Shown here: positions 12,431-24,555 of the stretch, in pieces
Layout: each line of letters starts with the position of its first letter
Numbering within the stretch: the stretch's first letter is position 1
NCBI GenBank assembly: GCA_013398275.1
Contig: VZSE01013231.1
Coordinates: 62,001-126,000 of the forward strand
Source of the DNA: Promerops cafer
Taxonomy: Eukaryota > Chordata > Aves > Passeriformes > Nectariniidae
Direction of reading: 5' to 3'
DNA length: 64,000 nt
Made by a program: the position numbers and the translations under genes
The notes under the pieces: generated by a model
What the model was told of the DNA's origin: nothing
Seen by the model: the letters and a program-made list of their open reading frames with translations, nothing else
The model's database searches: none

Positions 12431-14166
12431 TGTTGAGCAGAGAGGTATTAGGATAGCATGCTTGGATTTAGCCATCAGAAATCCACCTCACTTCGGTGAA
12501 GGCTTCTATGTTCTCTTACAAGTAAGGATAATTCCCTGAAGCAATTCTGAACATTTCCTCCCTGTCCTGCAATAGCTATGGCTGTAAAACCAGAGCCATT
12601 TTTAAATCCTCTAGAATTATGCAGGAAGGTAACATTGTGAGAACTTGGACTGATTTACCACCTTCCCTGCGCACTTATTTCTTCAGGGAACTACTGTTGG
12701 GGATAATATCAGACTAGCTTTCTATTGAGGAAATCCCACAAGAGAAAACCCTTTGTAAACTAGCATGTATGAAATTGTACCAAGAAAAGGTAGAGAGTAA
12801 CATGTTATCACAAAAGATTTCTTCATCTTTAAGTAAAATATAATTAGGTATTTCTTTACATAGCTTATGTCATTGTTTATCCCAGTTTTTCCCTTTTTCA
12901 GAGGACATAAGATTCCCTGTTGAAAGAAATAAATGTCCAGTCACAATGCTTTATTTAAGCTACTACTACAAAGAGGACACTGTAATTTGTTTAATAAAAT
13001 TTAGCACTTTCATTTTTAATGTACAAAGGAATATTGCCAAAATAACTTTCTTGTTAATTACACATTTTTGGATAGGGTAATTTAAACAACAATGTGTCAT
13101 CACTAGAGAGAGAGATGAAAATCTACCAAAAAGTATCCTATTGTCCTGCTGACATTTTGGAAGAGAGATTTCTGCACCTCTGTCCTGTGAAATTAAGCAT
13201 TCTTCTAGAAGAGACAAAAGCCAGTTTCTGAAATGTACATTTCTTGTGTCGATCCACATGAAAATGGAGATCTGTGAAACTTCAGCATTTTCAGCTAGTG
13301 ATACCCCTGAGTAAATCAAAGCAATAAAGGTGTCTTTCTTTTATCTGTGTTGCTCAATACACTCTGAAGTGTCATTCTGCAGTCAGAAAGACTGGAAGAT
13401 CTCTTCTCTTGAGATCCTAGTAAAAAAGAAGGACTTTACTACAGTCCCCCCCTTAAGAGTGACTTTCTTCTTTTCCTCTTTTCTCTATTCTTCTTACACT
13501 GTTACTTTTTTCAATTAGACTTTGTGTATGCATTGTGAATACGCAGTCAGTACTATGGTGACTAGAGCATTCAACATGTAGAGAAATATTAGACAAGGAA
13601 CAAGGGTAAGATAATCTTTTTTTAATGCTTTAATTAAAAATAAATTAGAAACTAATATGTATTAATAGACTATGTAAGAAATGTCTTGCAGTGGTTTTTC
13701 CTCTTTCATTCTCTCAATTAATAACCATTCTCTGGCTTGCACAAGGTGTCTATCATTCACAAGGTTGAAAACATTAGTTTTGGGGTGCACTTGAGCACTC
13801 TCAGGCTTATATGTAAATTAGATCAGTTCACTAGCAAAAGACACAGAAAAATTCTAAATGGAGTTGGGAAATCTCAAGCAGTTTTGTAAAAAATGGACAA
13901 AGAGTGTTTAGTCAGACTATTTAAATTCAGATGTGAGTAGGACTGCCTGAAACTTGAGACAAGCATTTTCTTATGCAATTTTTCGTCTGGTGCTATGTAC
14001 CAGAAGGAGATAAGGGGAAACAAAAGTTGAGTAGAAATGTGCTAATGGGGCATCTCTTTGTCATTTTACTAAAAAAAGTAGAGCCTCCTTAGGTGGCTGT
14101 TCTTTGCACTTTGTTGTCAAGCATGGACAATTATTTTTCTTGTGGTTTTTTTTCGAAACTGGGCAA

Positions 14167-14179
14167 TTTTTTTTTTTTT

Positions 14180-14210
<31 letters not shown>
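14167..14210. repeat. Poly-T tract
   Basis: Thirteen T, two G, then 29 T. It could be the A tail of a minus-strand retroposed sequence, but no element body is recognisable on either side. Confidence 0.9.
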
Positions 14211-16120
14211 GTCATGTACTCACATGAGCCTTTATTAAAGATTGTGTTTACTAAAAATATGGAAATATGGAAGCAGATTCATCTGTGTAGTGTGCCGTGT
14301 GCCATACAATGAAATCTTTCATGACTTGGCTTTAAGTACTGTAAAACTACATGCAGAATTTTAGTGGATCTGCTGTTCAAGATCTGAAGTATTCTATAGC
14401 TGGTTAGCAGAGAAATTTGTTGACAGAGAGGGAAGATCAGACTAGATATTCAGTTTACATCCTTTTCATACAGAACAGTGGTTCATAAGCATAAATATAG
14501 ATATTACTTGCTTGCCAAATTTCCCTTTTCACTCCACTGCTGCTGGCTAAAGTTAGGAAACTCTAGAGTAATTTTGGTTTCTGTGGGTTGGAAATGAGTC
14601 ACTATACAGAGGCTTAATGGGAAATTTCCAAGTAGGCATTTCTAGTGAAGGGTGCACTGACTTAAAAATGGTAGCCTTGCTGAAGTTGCTATGCAGTTTG
14701 TTTTCTTCATCTTCTCCTTAGTGATGCTTAGTGCATTTCCAGTTCTCCTGCAACAGTGTGCTGAAGACAGGACATAGAAAAGTACTGCCCATCTTTATTA
14801 CTAGAATAGTCTTTAGCAGTAGTTAGCTTTCTAAGAATGAGGATGTTACTACAGTACACTGAAAATCATAAACACTATATCTACTAGCCAGAGTGATTAG
14901 ATGAGCTTCCAGTTTTCTTCTGACTTGTAAATATTTTACATTTATAACAAATTTATACTTTTCATTACCTATATAGAAAGGATTAAAATTGTTCAGGTTT
15001 TATTACATGCAATGCTAAGCCCCAGGATTGATTTCTTCCAACCATAGCTGCTTAGGTAAATTTATGAAACACCAGACAATGAATTCCAGATCTTCAGACA
15101 GTGTGCAAAAAAATATAACTGAGGCGTGTTGATTAATGACATTATGCAGAAAGACTGTTCTTACTTGCCTGGAATTTCACAGAATAATTAATAATCAATG
15201 AGAAGAAGAGAGAAGGTTTTGAGGAGATTCTAGAAATTAATTTCTAATCAGAGAAGATGAATGAATTTTTCAATGGAAGAAGAGATATAAAAAGATAAAT
15301 GCTGTGGGATGCCAATAAACTTGCCTCTTCAAAACTGGTGGTGGCTGATAGCAGGTTACCAGTTTCATATCTCCATATTTTCTATGAAAAACCCTTTCAT
15401 AGAGTTTTTGGCTTCCTTCCTCAGTGATGTCAGGAATATTTTTGCAATATGTATTTGCCATATTTAGCTTTGCTAAAAACTGTTTACACAGAAAAGTGAC
15501 CTAGACTTGAGAATAATGAACCACTCAGAACACAGCTGATCCCAAAGCAAGAAATCATCAAAAGTCAGGCATTATTTTCCATAGCTTCCATAGATTTTTC
15601 TGATACATTTCCTGAGAGCAGCCTCATTAAAAACATCCCAGAGATTCCTTTGGCATTTGTGGATTTTTCTTTTGAATAATCACTTTTTGGCTAGATCACT
15701 CAATAGCTCAAGAGGGATATCAGGAACACTGACTCAAGTATCCTCTCCACTGAAAACAATTTCTTCACACATGTACCATAGTGTGTCCTCACCAGACAAT
15801 AACCTCTGTGGAACAATACTTTTTCTTCTCCCTGATGAAAATTCTCCATTGTGCAATAAATAATTGTAAGTTATTTGAAAAAATAAGGGAAGAGAAGACA
15901 AAATAAAAATGAAAAAAGGATGAAAAAAGAGAGGAAACTGGAATATGGCCCTTTAATCTGCTGATTAGAGCACTGAATCATTGCTGCTGTGACCGCCTCA
16001 ATTTCTTAGATATAAAAGAATGCAAACTTTTTTGATCTTAATTTCTCAACTCTTCAAATACTTGGTGTTAGTTTTTTAGGAAAAGCTAGCAAGGTAGATC
16101 AATCTGAGATATGTCAACAC

Positions 16121-16158
<38 letters not shown>

Positions 16159-16160
16159 NT
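16121..16160. repeat. (ATT)n microsatellite with an ambiguous base
   Basis: About eleven ATT units run up to a single N at 16159. The N suggests the repeat length was not resolved by the assembly. Confidence 0.95.
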
Positions 16161-17294
16161 ATGTATATATGTTTTATATTACAACTATATAAATAATTAT
16201 TTGATGAAGAATTGAAAAATTGCAAATGAGGAACTTTATGTCAGGGTCTGAAGAAAAACCTTGCATATCCAGTATTGGAGGAATTGTTCAAGAACAGTTC
16301 ATCCTTCTGAAAATAATTACCTTCATAAAGTTAATTAGCTGCATAAGTGCTGGCTGCATGAGGCAGCACTGCCCAAGGGCAACTTAGCATTCATGAATCA
16401 GTGTAATTCATACACGTCCATCTCAGTGTTTTCTACCTTTTTGATGTTTTATGGCCTTGACTAGCCCCTTTCTTAGTACTGAATCATTTGTCATGCGATC
16501 ACAGTGAGGAATGTGAGTTTTATTGAGCATACCTAGGACTGCTATTTTCTGGCACCTTTCTAAAATAGTTCCAGAGAGGTCTGTTCGTAAATGTTTAACA
16601 AGTATTCAAGGTCTTTCACAGCTAGCCAAAAGTTTTTGCTATTTAAAAGGACAACCAGAGAAGAAAGATAATATGTGTTCATACAAGCACTCTGGATATG
16701 GAAAAATCTGTCATGAAATAATAATCTATCGGCCTCTTCCATGTGGAACAAATTCAGACACAGTAATCAAATAAAATTATTTTGTCATAATCTATTATTT
16801 GGCAAGAACTTGCTTTAGGTCATATAGAACACAGTACTAACTTCTTTTGACATTAAGAGATGAAATTTTAATAAAAAAATAAACTCTAGAAAAACTCTTT
16901 AAAATTAGACCCTATTTAAGTCTCTTTTGTAGTAAAGGCTGACTTTTCAATGGCTGAGGAGCCTAAATTACTTGTAAAAAGCATTGGTCACGAGGCACAG
17001 CCATTTGCAAACGAACACAGAGTAGAACAGCCCTATGGAATGTGTCCTGTAGCAAAAAGGTCAAGATTTCATACAACTACATTAGCTGTTGAGTGGGAAC
17101 ATTAGCATTGCAAACTTGATCTTCCAGGCTCTGTCTCTGGAAAAGAAACTGATACCTCTAGAATATAGCTAATATCTGAAAATGGAAGTATTATACTTCA
17201 AAGAGAAAATGCAAAAAGGGATGGAGCTGTAAAATGAGGTTGCATAATAAATAATACAAAGCTAAATACAAATTAAATAAATAATAATTAAAAT

Positions 17295-17320
17295 AATAAT
17301 GTTATTNNAATAATGTTATT
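17295..17320. other. Two-base N joint flanked by an identical 12-mer
   Basis: The word AATAATGTTATT occurs immediately on both sides of NN (17307-17308). This looks like two contig ends sharing the same sequence that were placed end to end instead of merged. The apparent duplication is therefore more likely an assembly artefact than biology. Confidence 0.8.
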
Positions 17321-19130
17321 AAGATTTAAAATATATACAATAACTAAAATAATCAAATATAAATAAAGTGTAGCAATTAAATGATAAAATTATTTGGTTT
17401 CTAAGGTGTCATTTGTGGCTGCTCATAGTGAAAAAAATTTTTGTTTTAGAGTTTTTACTAACTGTTTTATTCTGAAGTAACTTCAAAAGCAATGCTTTTT
17501 TAGGGTACATTCAATATTTGAGAAATAACTCCTCCCTTTTCAAAGCTGCTTCATTAAGACTTTGCATTTATGAAAATATTGTCCTAAAAATGAAAAAAAG
17601 TGAATTGTATATGAATATAGAATGCATGAATAGTAATTATACAAATGAATAGCTTACTAAAGCATTGTGATTGAACACTTTTTTGTGACAATAATCACAC
17701 TTGATATCACAATATTGCTATACACTGTCATGGTAACACTTAAAGGTTTTTCCTGTGGCTGTGATTTCACTGTCATGCCTGTTTCATATGACTTTGTGCT
17801 TCAATGGACATGATTTTTTATAATACCTTCTGCGTTTTTATAGTTTTATTAATCTTTGACTGTGGTGTATAAATCCACGTTGAATCTGCAGCTTTATCTA
17901 CAGTACCTTATAGCATGTATGTGAAATACTGGAAGACAGACAGGATCTTCTAGACACTTGAATTCCAGAATTTGATGTGTTTGCTTGGAAGTTAATGCCT
18001 TCTGGATTAGATTTAGATTAAAATCTGCTAGTCCTTTCTCTCAAGAATTAAATGAAGTAATACATTTATCAGGACAGTAGTTCACAATAAGGCTCTAAAG
18101 GTTTATGTACTATCAGTGAGTAATTTCAGAATGGCTGATGTCCATTGCCTTAGACAGATGGAGTCTTCCTCTGCCCAGACAGTAAACAAAATGTGTCAAC
18201 CTCTATTTGAATTTCCTTAATAAGTATTAAGAAAAAAATATTTTAAGAAACACTAGTCCTTGATACTGATAGAGTACATTTTAAAAATGTCAAAATTATG
18301 ATCCATAGAAGCTTGTATTTCTAAAAACAGTGATTTGTGCAAACTCATAAGAACAATGCATATGAACCCTACAGTCACTTGATCAAGGCTAGACAGAGAG
18401 AGAACAACATCACTTTGGCAATGCAGTAACTCTGAAATAAATCCCTCTAAAAATAACTTAACACTTAATTGGAATACGATGTCACCTCAACCTGTTAGTG
18501 ATCCTACAACAGAGTAATACAGACTGTTCTGACAGTCAAGATTAAATCTTGCTGTATGTAATTATGAGCAACAAATATGTATCCAAAAGAAGTGTTCTTT
18601 TCTACAACAATCTAGTGTTTGGAAAATTTAGGAAGCAAGCATCAAAAGTTGAGAAGGCTCATGACTGATGGTGAATCAGAAAAGTGCTCAAACTATGAAG
18701 TCATTAGCACAGTGACATTGAGGGAGGAGGGCAAGATGCTCTTAATTCGTCCTGTTGGCCCTTGTGTGGACAGTGCAAAATTAATGGGATTTGAGACACA
18801 GACAAAAACAGAAGGGGCTGTCAGAGAGCTGTAGAGACCAAACCAGAGGAAACTGCAGGGCTCCAGCTCTGAAGTTCAGCAGTGCATTGCAGATGTTGTC
18901 TTTGAAGATGACTGTTACCTGGCTTATCTAATAGATCCTTTGAATTCTATTCTCAGGTGACTAATTTATCTGACATATTCTGCAAATCACTTGTGCATCC
19001 ATGTCACCTTTAAATTATTCTCTTGTACATGAGTGCTTAAAAGTAGGCATGGTAATGCCACCTTTAATACAGTTCTCTGTCTTGCTCCTACATCCAAAGT
19101 CAAGCACCCATTCAGACAGCCTTACCTTAT

Positions 19131-19710
19131 AAAGAATTATGGAATGATTTGGGTTGGAAGGGACCTTATAGATCATCTAGTTCCAATCCCTCTGCCAAGA
19201 GCAGGGACACCTTTCACTAGATCAGGTTGCTTAGGGCCCTGTCTAAACTGGCCTCAAAAACTTCAAGGGAAGGGGCATCCACAACTTCTCTGTACAACCT
19301 GTTCCAGTGCCTCAGTACCCTCTGAGTAAAGAATTTCTTTATAATATCTAATATAAATCTCCCCCCTTTTACTTTAAAACCATTGTTAAGCTACTATCTG
19401 CCCATATAAAAAGTCCCCTTTCCTCCCTTTTATATGTCCCCTTATGATACTGGATGGCTGCAAGGTCTTCCCAAAGCATTCTCTTTGCCAGGATAAACAA
19501 CCCCAGCTCTCTCAGTCTGTCACCACGGGAGATGTGCCCAGCCCTCTGCACATCTCTGTGCCCTCCTCTGGACCTGCCCTAGCATGTGCACATTTTCCTT
19601 CTGCTGAGGATCCCAGACATGGACACAACACTCCAGGTGAGGTCTCGCAAGGGCAAAGCAGAGGGGCAGAATCATCTGCTGGCACAAGAGACATCACTCT
19701 TGTTGATGTC
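19131..19710 (-). mobile_element. CR1 LINE, 3' portion, minus strand
   Basis: The plus strand opens with the reverse complement of the avian CR1 3' end (GGAATGATTTGGGTTGGAAG, then GGACC). It continues with standard CR1 phrases in order: 'atccctctgccaagagcag', 'acaacctgttccagtgcct', 'ctctctcagtctgtc', 'cctctggacctgccc' and 'ggtgaggtctcgcaag'. The element is therefore read right to left, truncated at its 5' end near 19710 as is usual for CR1, and lacks a complete ORF2. The short open frames inside it (for example 19444-19743 and 19369-19551) are remnants or shadows. Some divergence from the consensus I remember suggests a moderately old copy. Confidence 0.95.
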
Positions 19711-20761
19711 TCAAATTTACCTCAAACCCAAAAAAGTCAATGACTTTTAATTAGGCCCCTAGAACAGCATGAGGAACTGAAGGGAAAGAGATATTGTAGT
19801 TATCATAACGCTGAGAAACCTATGTTTATGTCATTTGATATCTGGAAAAAAAGATTTAATTCTTGACACATTTGAAGATGTTATTCTTCGGCTTAAAAAT
19901 TTTTACTTAAAAAGTGAACTTCTGTTGCCCAGTCCTGATGAAAAGGATGAAAGAAGTATATATTGGTTAACTGTCTGCCACTGTACTGTACTCTCTTATG
20001 TTGTATTTACAAAGAAGCAAGAATTGTGTTGGTGCAGAAGAGATCAATAAGAAGTCTGTTATCAATCTACGGGTAAACTTTGAAGTTAGAAAAAAGGAGA
20101 ACTATATTGCTTTCAAACATCCTTGACAGTTTAACAAAGATGCAGCAAAGAGAGAAAGAGATGGGGAGGAGCTGTAATGACTGCCCTTGGTAGCAAAGAA
20201 AAGAAGAATGACTCAGGTGCTGAAGAGTTACACGAATCATAGTTTCATCCTTCAGAGGTTGAAAAGTTCAAGGCTATTAGCTATTTTCTTCTTCTGACAA
20301 CGAACAAAAGAACAAAGCAAGAAACACAATATCTGTCCAAACAGGCTTTCCACATTTATTGGCCTAACAGCTTTACTTTCATCTAAGAAAGCTTGAAATA
20401 ATAGAGCAAGGAGTCATGAAACATGCAATCTTTAGACTTGAAGAAGAGCTTTGTTAAGCTTTTAAAGCAAAATATCTTGATCTTTTAAATATGCAAGCTA
20501 CATAGATAGCACAACACATTACAGTGTAATATAAGGCTGAAGCACACATATGCATGTTTTTCTCAAGATCAATTTTCTCATGCAACATTGAACAATTCCC
20601 TCCAAGAAGTGAATTTTGCAAGACGCAGAACTGTCTTTACTATTAGAATTTAATCCATTTTATCCCTTTAAAGAAAGAAGAAATCTAGTAACTACATGAT
20701 TAAAATAAGGACGTAGCTAAGCAGTTCACAGAGAAGTCCAAAGCATTTTACTGTTTCTTAC

Positions 20762-20981
20762 ACAGTGCCTCCATGGGTTATTATTAGATGTTCTGGCATC
20801 TCATATGGTCTCTTTGCAGGAAACTGTTCTTCTGACCACCATATAATATTGAGATTAGCAGCAATGCAGGTCTTTTCCTCTGGGAAATGCCTTTTGTCCC
20901 ACTGAAGAAGTTCCTGCATATTTTTAATCAAAGATACAGCTTGTATTTCTTGTGGTCTCCCCTGGATCAATGTGAACATGT
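20762..20981 (-). CDS. Candidate internal coding exon, protein unknown
   Basis: On the minus strand a good polypyrimidine tract and acceptor (TTTCCTGCTTTTTCAG) lead into 220 bases with one open frame, ended by a donor (CACTGT then GTAAGA). The other two frames are stopped early. The exon starts in phase 1 and ends in phase 2 and encodes about 72 residues, including Q-E-L-L-Q-W, two Trp in a row and P-E-H-L-I-I-T-H. The last part faintly recalls peptidoglycan-recognition domains, where a 'Pro-x4-Ile-Ile-His-His-Thr' strand follows a Trp-Gly-Ala motif. Trp-Gly-Ala is absent here, so I give this little weight. The same frame stays open 24 codons upstream of the acceptor, so openness alone is not strong evidence. 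It could be a chance frame. Confidence 0.3.
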
Positions 20982-21875
20982 CTGAAAAAGCAGGAAACTC
21001 AACACCTGTGACAGTTTCCTTACTTAGAAAGAACAAGCAGTATGAGCTCTGCATTTAATTACGAACATGAATTGTTAATTTAAGTTCATAACTGTGGAAA
21101 ATATTGGACCTTGAAAGATGAGGTTGTATTTCTAGTTTCCATGTTTGCAGAGGGATAAGAATGTGTGTCTGAGTGTGTGAGGTTGGATCCTTCAGGTTTA
21201 GAGCACCATTTGGGGGAGCTGTTTCTCTGTGGTTCTTGCCTGTGAGCAGTGAAGCTCCATTTTGACCACTGGTGTCAAAATAAAGAATCAGCAGTTCAGA
21301 TGGGGTGAAAAGAGTTAGTGTGACTGAACTGATGGAACTGAAAACAATAAGGCCTAACCTTGAGAATATATATCAGATGATTTGGATAAACAGATAATTT
21401 CAACAGAGGCAGAAGTAAATCCTGAGTAGCACTCAGAAGGAAAGTCAGAGTTGGAGTGGCAACTTGACTGCTGCTGCTCTAGGACCTGTCCTGAATGAGG
21501 AAACCATCATCAGAAAGGAGATTAATGGACATGTGTGAGTCAGAGTAAAAGGAGGCCCTGAAACCACATGTGTGTTTTGGGGTGTTGTGGGGATACGCTG
21601 CGGAGCTGAGGAGAAAAGGATGATTTTGATGTGACAGATATGTAAATAAGGTATCCACTTTATACATGCATTTTTCATTCTTTTTTCCACCTCTAGGTCT
21701 ACAGTTATAACAGGAGAACACCTCAAATTGTAGGCTGAGAAGAAAAAAACTGCCTTTTCCTTTTGTTAGCCAAATGACTGAGACACTAGGAAAAAACCCA
21801 AAAACCATAAACCCACATCCATTTACAAAAATAAACAATCAATCATGAACAAAACAAAATAAAACACATCTTCTA

Positions 21876-21945
21876 AAAAAAAAAACAAACAAAAAAACAA
21901 ACACCAAAAAAACAAACCAAAACAAACCAAACCCCACCTCTCCCC
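21876..21945. repeat. (CAAA)n-like low-complexity tract
   Basis: An irregular series of CAAA, CAAAA and CCAAA units follows an A10 run. Its complement gives the Phe/Leu/Val-rich minus-strand open frames at 21823-22093, which are therefore not genes. Confidence 0.85.
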
Positions 21946-24373
21946 CCAAAAGAACAAAAACCCCATCAAACAAATCCCAAGCAGAAGAATTGACACAAGT
22001 GAGGCTGGAGCTGTGAGTGAAAGCATCTAAGGATAAATACAATTTTACCAGATAACAAATAGTAAGTTCTCTAAACATAAGCTGAATATGCAAGGATTGT
22101 GTCTTTGTATTAAAAGAGGAAATGAAATTAATTTGCCTGCAAAAGCTGATTAATACATCTTTCCTCTCTCCTACTTTCTCTCTCCCAGTTTCTGCAAAAC
22201 CACTGGGTCAGTACTCCTTTGTCACTATGTTATTTCCTGTCTCTCATTAAGGCCTTTTAAGTTCCTGCTGCAGATACTGAGTGAGAATGCAGGTCATTAA
22301 TTTACTCCTGAATTATTGTAAAAGCACAGAGAACATCTTTCTCCCCTTCATTTCACTTACGTGAAAGCAAAAAAAAATTTTTTTTGCTACCAGGGGTCAT
22401 ATGGAGAAATGCTGTTACTTGTATTTTTACTGGTAAATGAAATGAAAAATCTAAACAAAACCTCTTTTCCCCTCACATTACCTTAGAATCCAAGTTCCCT
22501 GATTGTTTTGTGCCGCAGTGAATTCCACAGTAAATGTCAGATTATGTGCCAAAATGAAGCACGTGATTTGTGTTGCATTGTGCTTGTACAACTACCTTTT
22601 CTCCTTACAAATTCTCTTTAGACATTGTGAACTAGCCTGCCTGTGACCTAAAAGCAGTGCCTAAACTAAACTTAAACCTTCTTACCTTCTTTGGAATATG
22701 TTTTACTTCACTTATAGCTATATTTGCAACACAAATTTTGTGTTCAGGACTTCAAATGTCCAGTTGCCTTTAATGTATGCTTATTTTTAAATCTAATTTA
22801 TTCTATTTAATTTTACAATCTACTGCCATTATCTGGCCTTATTTTATTTCTTGAAAATTCAATTATTTTCTTACAATGATAACTTTAAAGTTTCAGAAAC
22901 TCCAATTAATTAGGTGGGAAAAGTTGGCCAAAATTGGTTTTTATTTACTTTTCTCTTTAGGCATGACTTTAGCTTCTATAATTCCCTAAATCTTTATTTC
23001 CTTAGAGCGGTTATCACAGGCAATCCACAAACTGCACCAGCATCTTAGGCTGCATTTTAAAACACAGAGCTAGATAATGGTTCTTGCTGTTCATTCCTGT
23101 TTCTTTGCCAACAGAATGCAATGGCACTGCAAGGTGACTTGAAGACCAACTGGTTGCTCCACCTCCAGTATATTTAGGTGAAACAATCACGGTAGTGTTC
23201 CAAAGCACTTTTCAAGGAATTAAATAGAAAAAAAAAACTGTATTCTGACACTGAATGATAGCTGAGTGAATATTTTTGTCAACAGAATTCCCAGAACTAC
23301 TGAAGAAATTGTAGTGCATTCCATGTTTCAGCTTAATGGAGTCTTGAGACAGCAAATGGTAACCTGAGTCAAAAACAAAAGAAATGTGGAAACCATAGGG
23401 ACCAATCTTCAGTAGTCTAAAGGAAGTGGAAATCCGTAAAGAAAAAGTGAAAAAAAACCACCTCTGCAATCCTTAGTCAGGCAGAAATCAGTACAAAACT
23501 TAAATGATCAAGCAATATAGGACTGGACTGAATCTGTATATTTCTTCTCATATGCCAGTTAAATTATTCATGAGGAATCATCTCCTGCTAATCCTTTTTT
23601 TTTCTTTCCTGTTGTCTAAACAGGCAATACTGGATGGCTATTAATTCAACTAGTTATCATTTTTAGTAAAGAATTCCCTTCACAAATCTGACAGGGATGT
23701 CACTACTTTTTCAGACTCTCAAGTCAAATTAAAGACTCACTTGTTTTCCCTTTGCTTTGCATTTTTATCTCCCCATAACAGACTGCACCATATAATTAGT
23801 AGAGATTTAACATTTTTTTTTTTTAATTTTGTGGTAGGATGAGAGAACTACATCTTTCTATTGTTGAGGGAACATCACAATTGAAAAGGCAAAATGTTTT
23901 TCATGAAAGAAGGAGAATTTTTGATCAGACAAACATAATGAAGGTTTTGATAGAGTCCAGGTATTTTATTTTTTTTAGAAACATGTTGCAGTGGGCAGTG
24001 GTCTATACTCTGGAGTAAATATAAATGTGGGCAAGAAGTTAAACTATTAAATGAGTTTTTGAGGAAATGAGAACATTTAAAAGTGAAAAGAGAAGTACCC
24101 CATCTTCAGCAAAGCTTTTTTTACCATACTGAGATATTTTAAGAATTCTTAATACTCCTCATGCCTTTTTCACCTCCTATCACCAGAACTGCTTTACCTA
24201 TTAATATACTTTGTGGCAATCAAGGACGTAAGGAAATTAGAAGATTTGGTGGAACACACCAGATATTTTGCTACGGATGCTTACTTTGCTTGTGCTCATG
24301 AGAGCTGCTATCAGTGAATGAACATAAGGATACAGATGTAATATCAGCACTGAAAAACTTTGCCTATTTCCAG

Positions 24374-24555
24374 CTCTGGCTGTGGCTGAACATCAGAGAG
24401 TCTACTGCCTGGAAGAGTGCATGGAGCAAGTCCCAGGAAGAGTCTGGGAGGACCATGACCTCATTCCCACTGCTGGAACAAACTTCTGAAGCCAAGTTTG
24501 CTGAAGGGGACAAGGGACAAAAAGATCACTATAGCATAACAGCATTTCCCTTTAG
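24374..24555 (+). other. Candidate plus-strand exon, protein unknown
   Basis: An acceptor-like end (ACTTTGCCTATTTCCAG) precedes 182 bases that are less AT-rich than the surroundings. They end at a good donor (CCCTTTAG then GTAAGC). One frame is open throughout (about 60 codons, Trp- and Ser-rich at its start, acidic and Lys-rich later). A second frame is open for about 37 codons. No domain is recognisable. It lies on the strand opposite to the candidate exons at 20762 and 27691, so it would need a separate transcript, perhaps a long non-coding RNA. Confidence 0.2.

Larger units (their letters stand above)
10640..19130. other. AT-rich non-coding stretch, no gene seen
   Basis: No gene is supportable. 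The minus-strand 122-codon frame at 11177-11545 ends in a Lys-rich tail made by a T-rich simple tract on the other strand and is probably spurious. Besides the entries listed separately (GC-richer block, T tract, ATT microsatellite, N joint), a stretch at 18600-18960 is slightly less AT-rich and lies just upstream of the 19131 CR1. I could not match it to CR1 internal sequence. Confidence 0.6.

Noticed and set aside
19033..19743. Several 60 to 99 codon frames
   Set aside because: They lie in a CR1 LINE fragment or are shadows of it.
21823..22093. Phe/Leu-rich minus-strand frames resembling membrane segments
   Set aside because: They are translations of a CAAA-type low-complexity tract.
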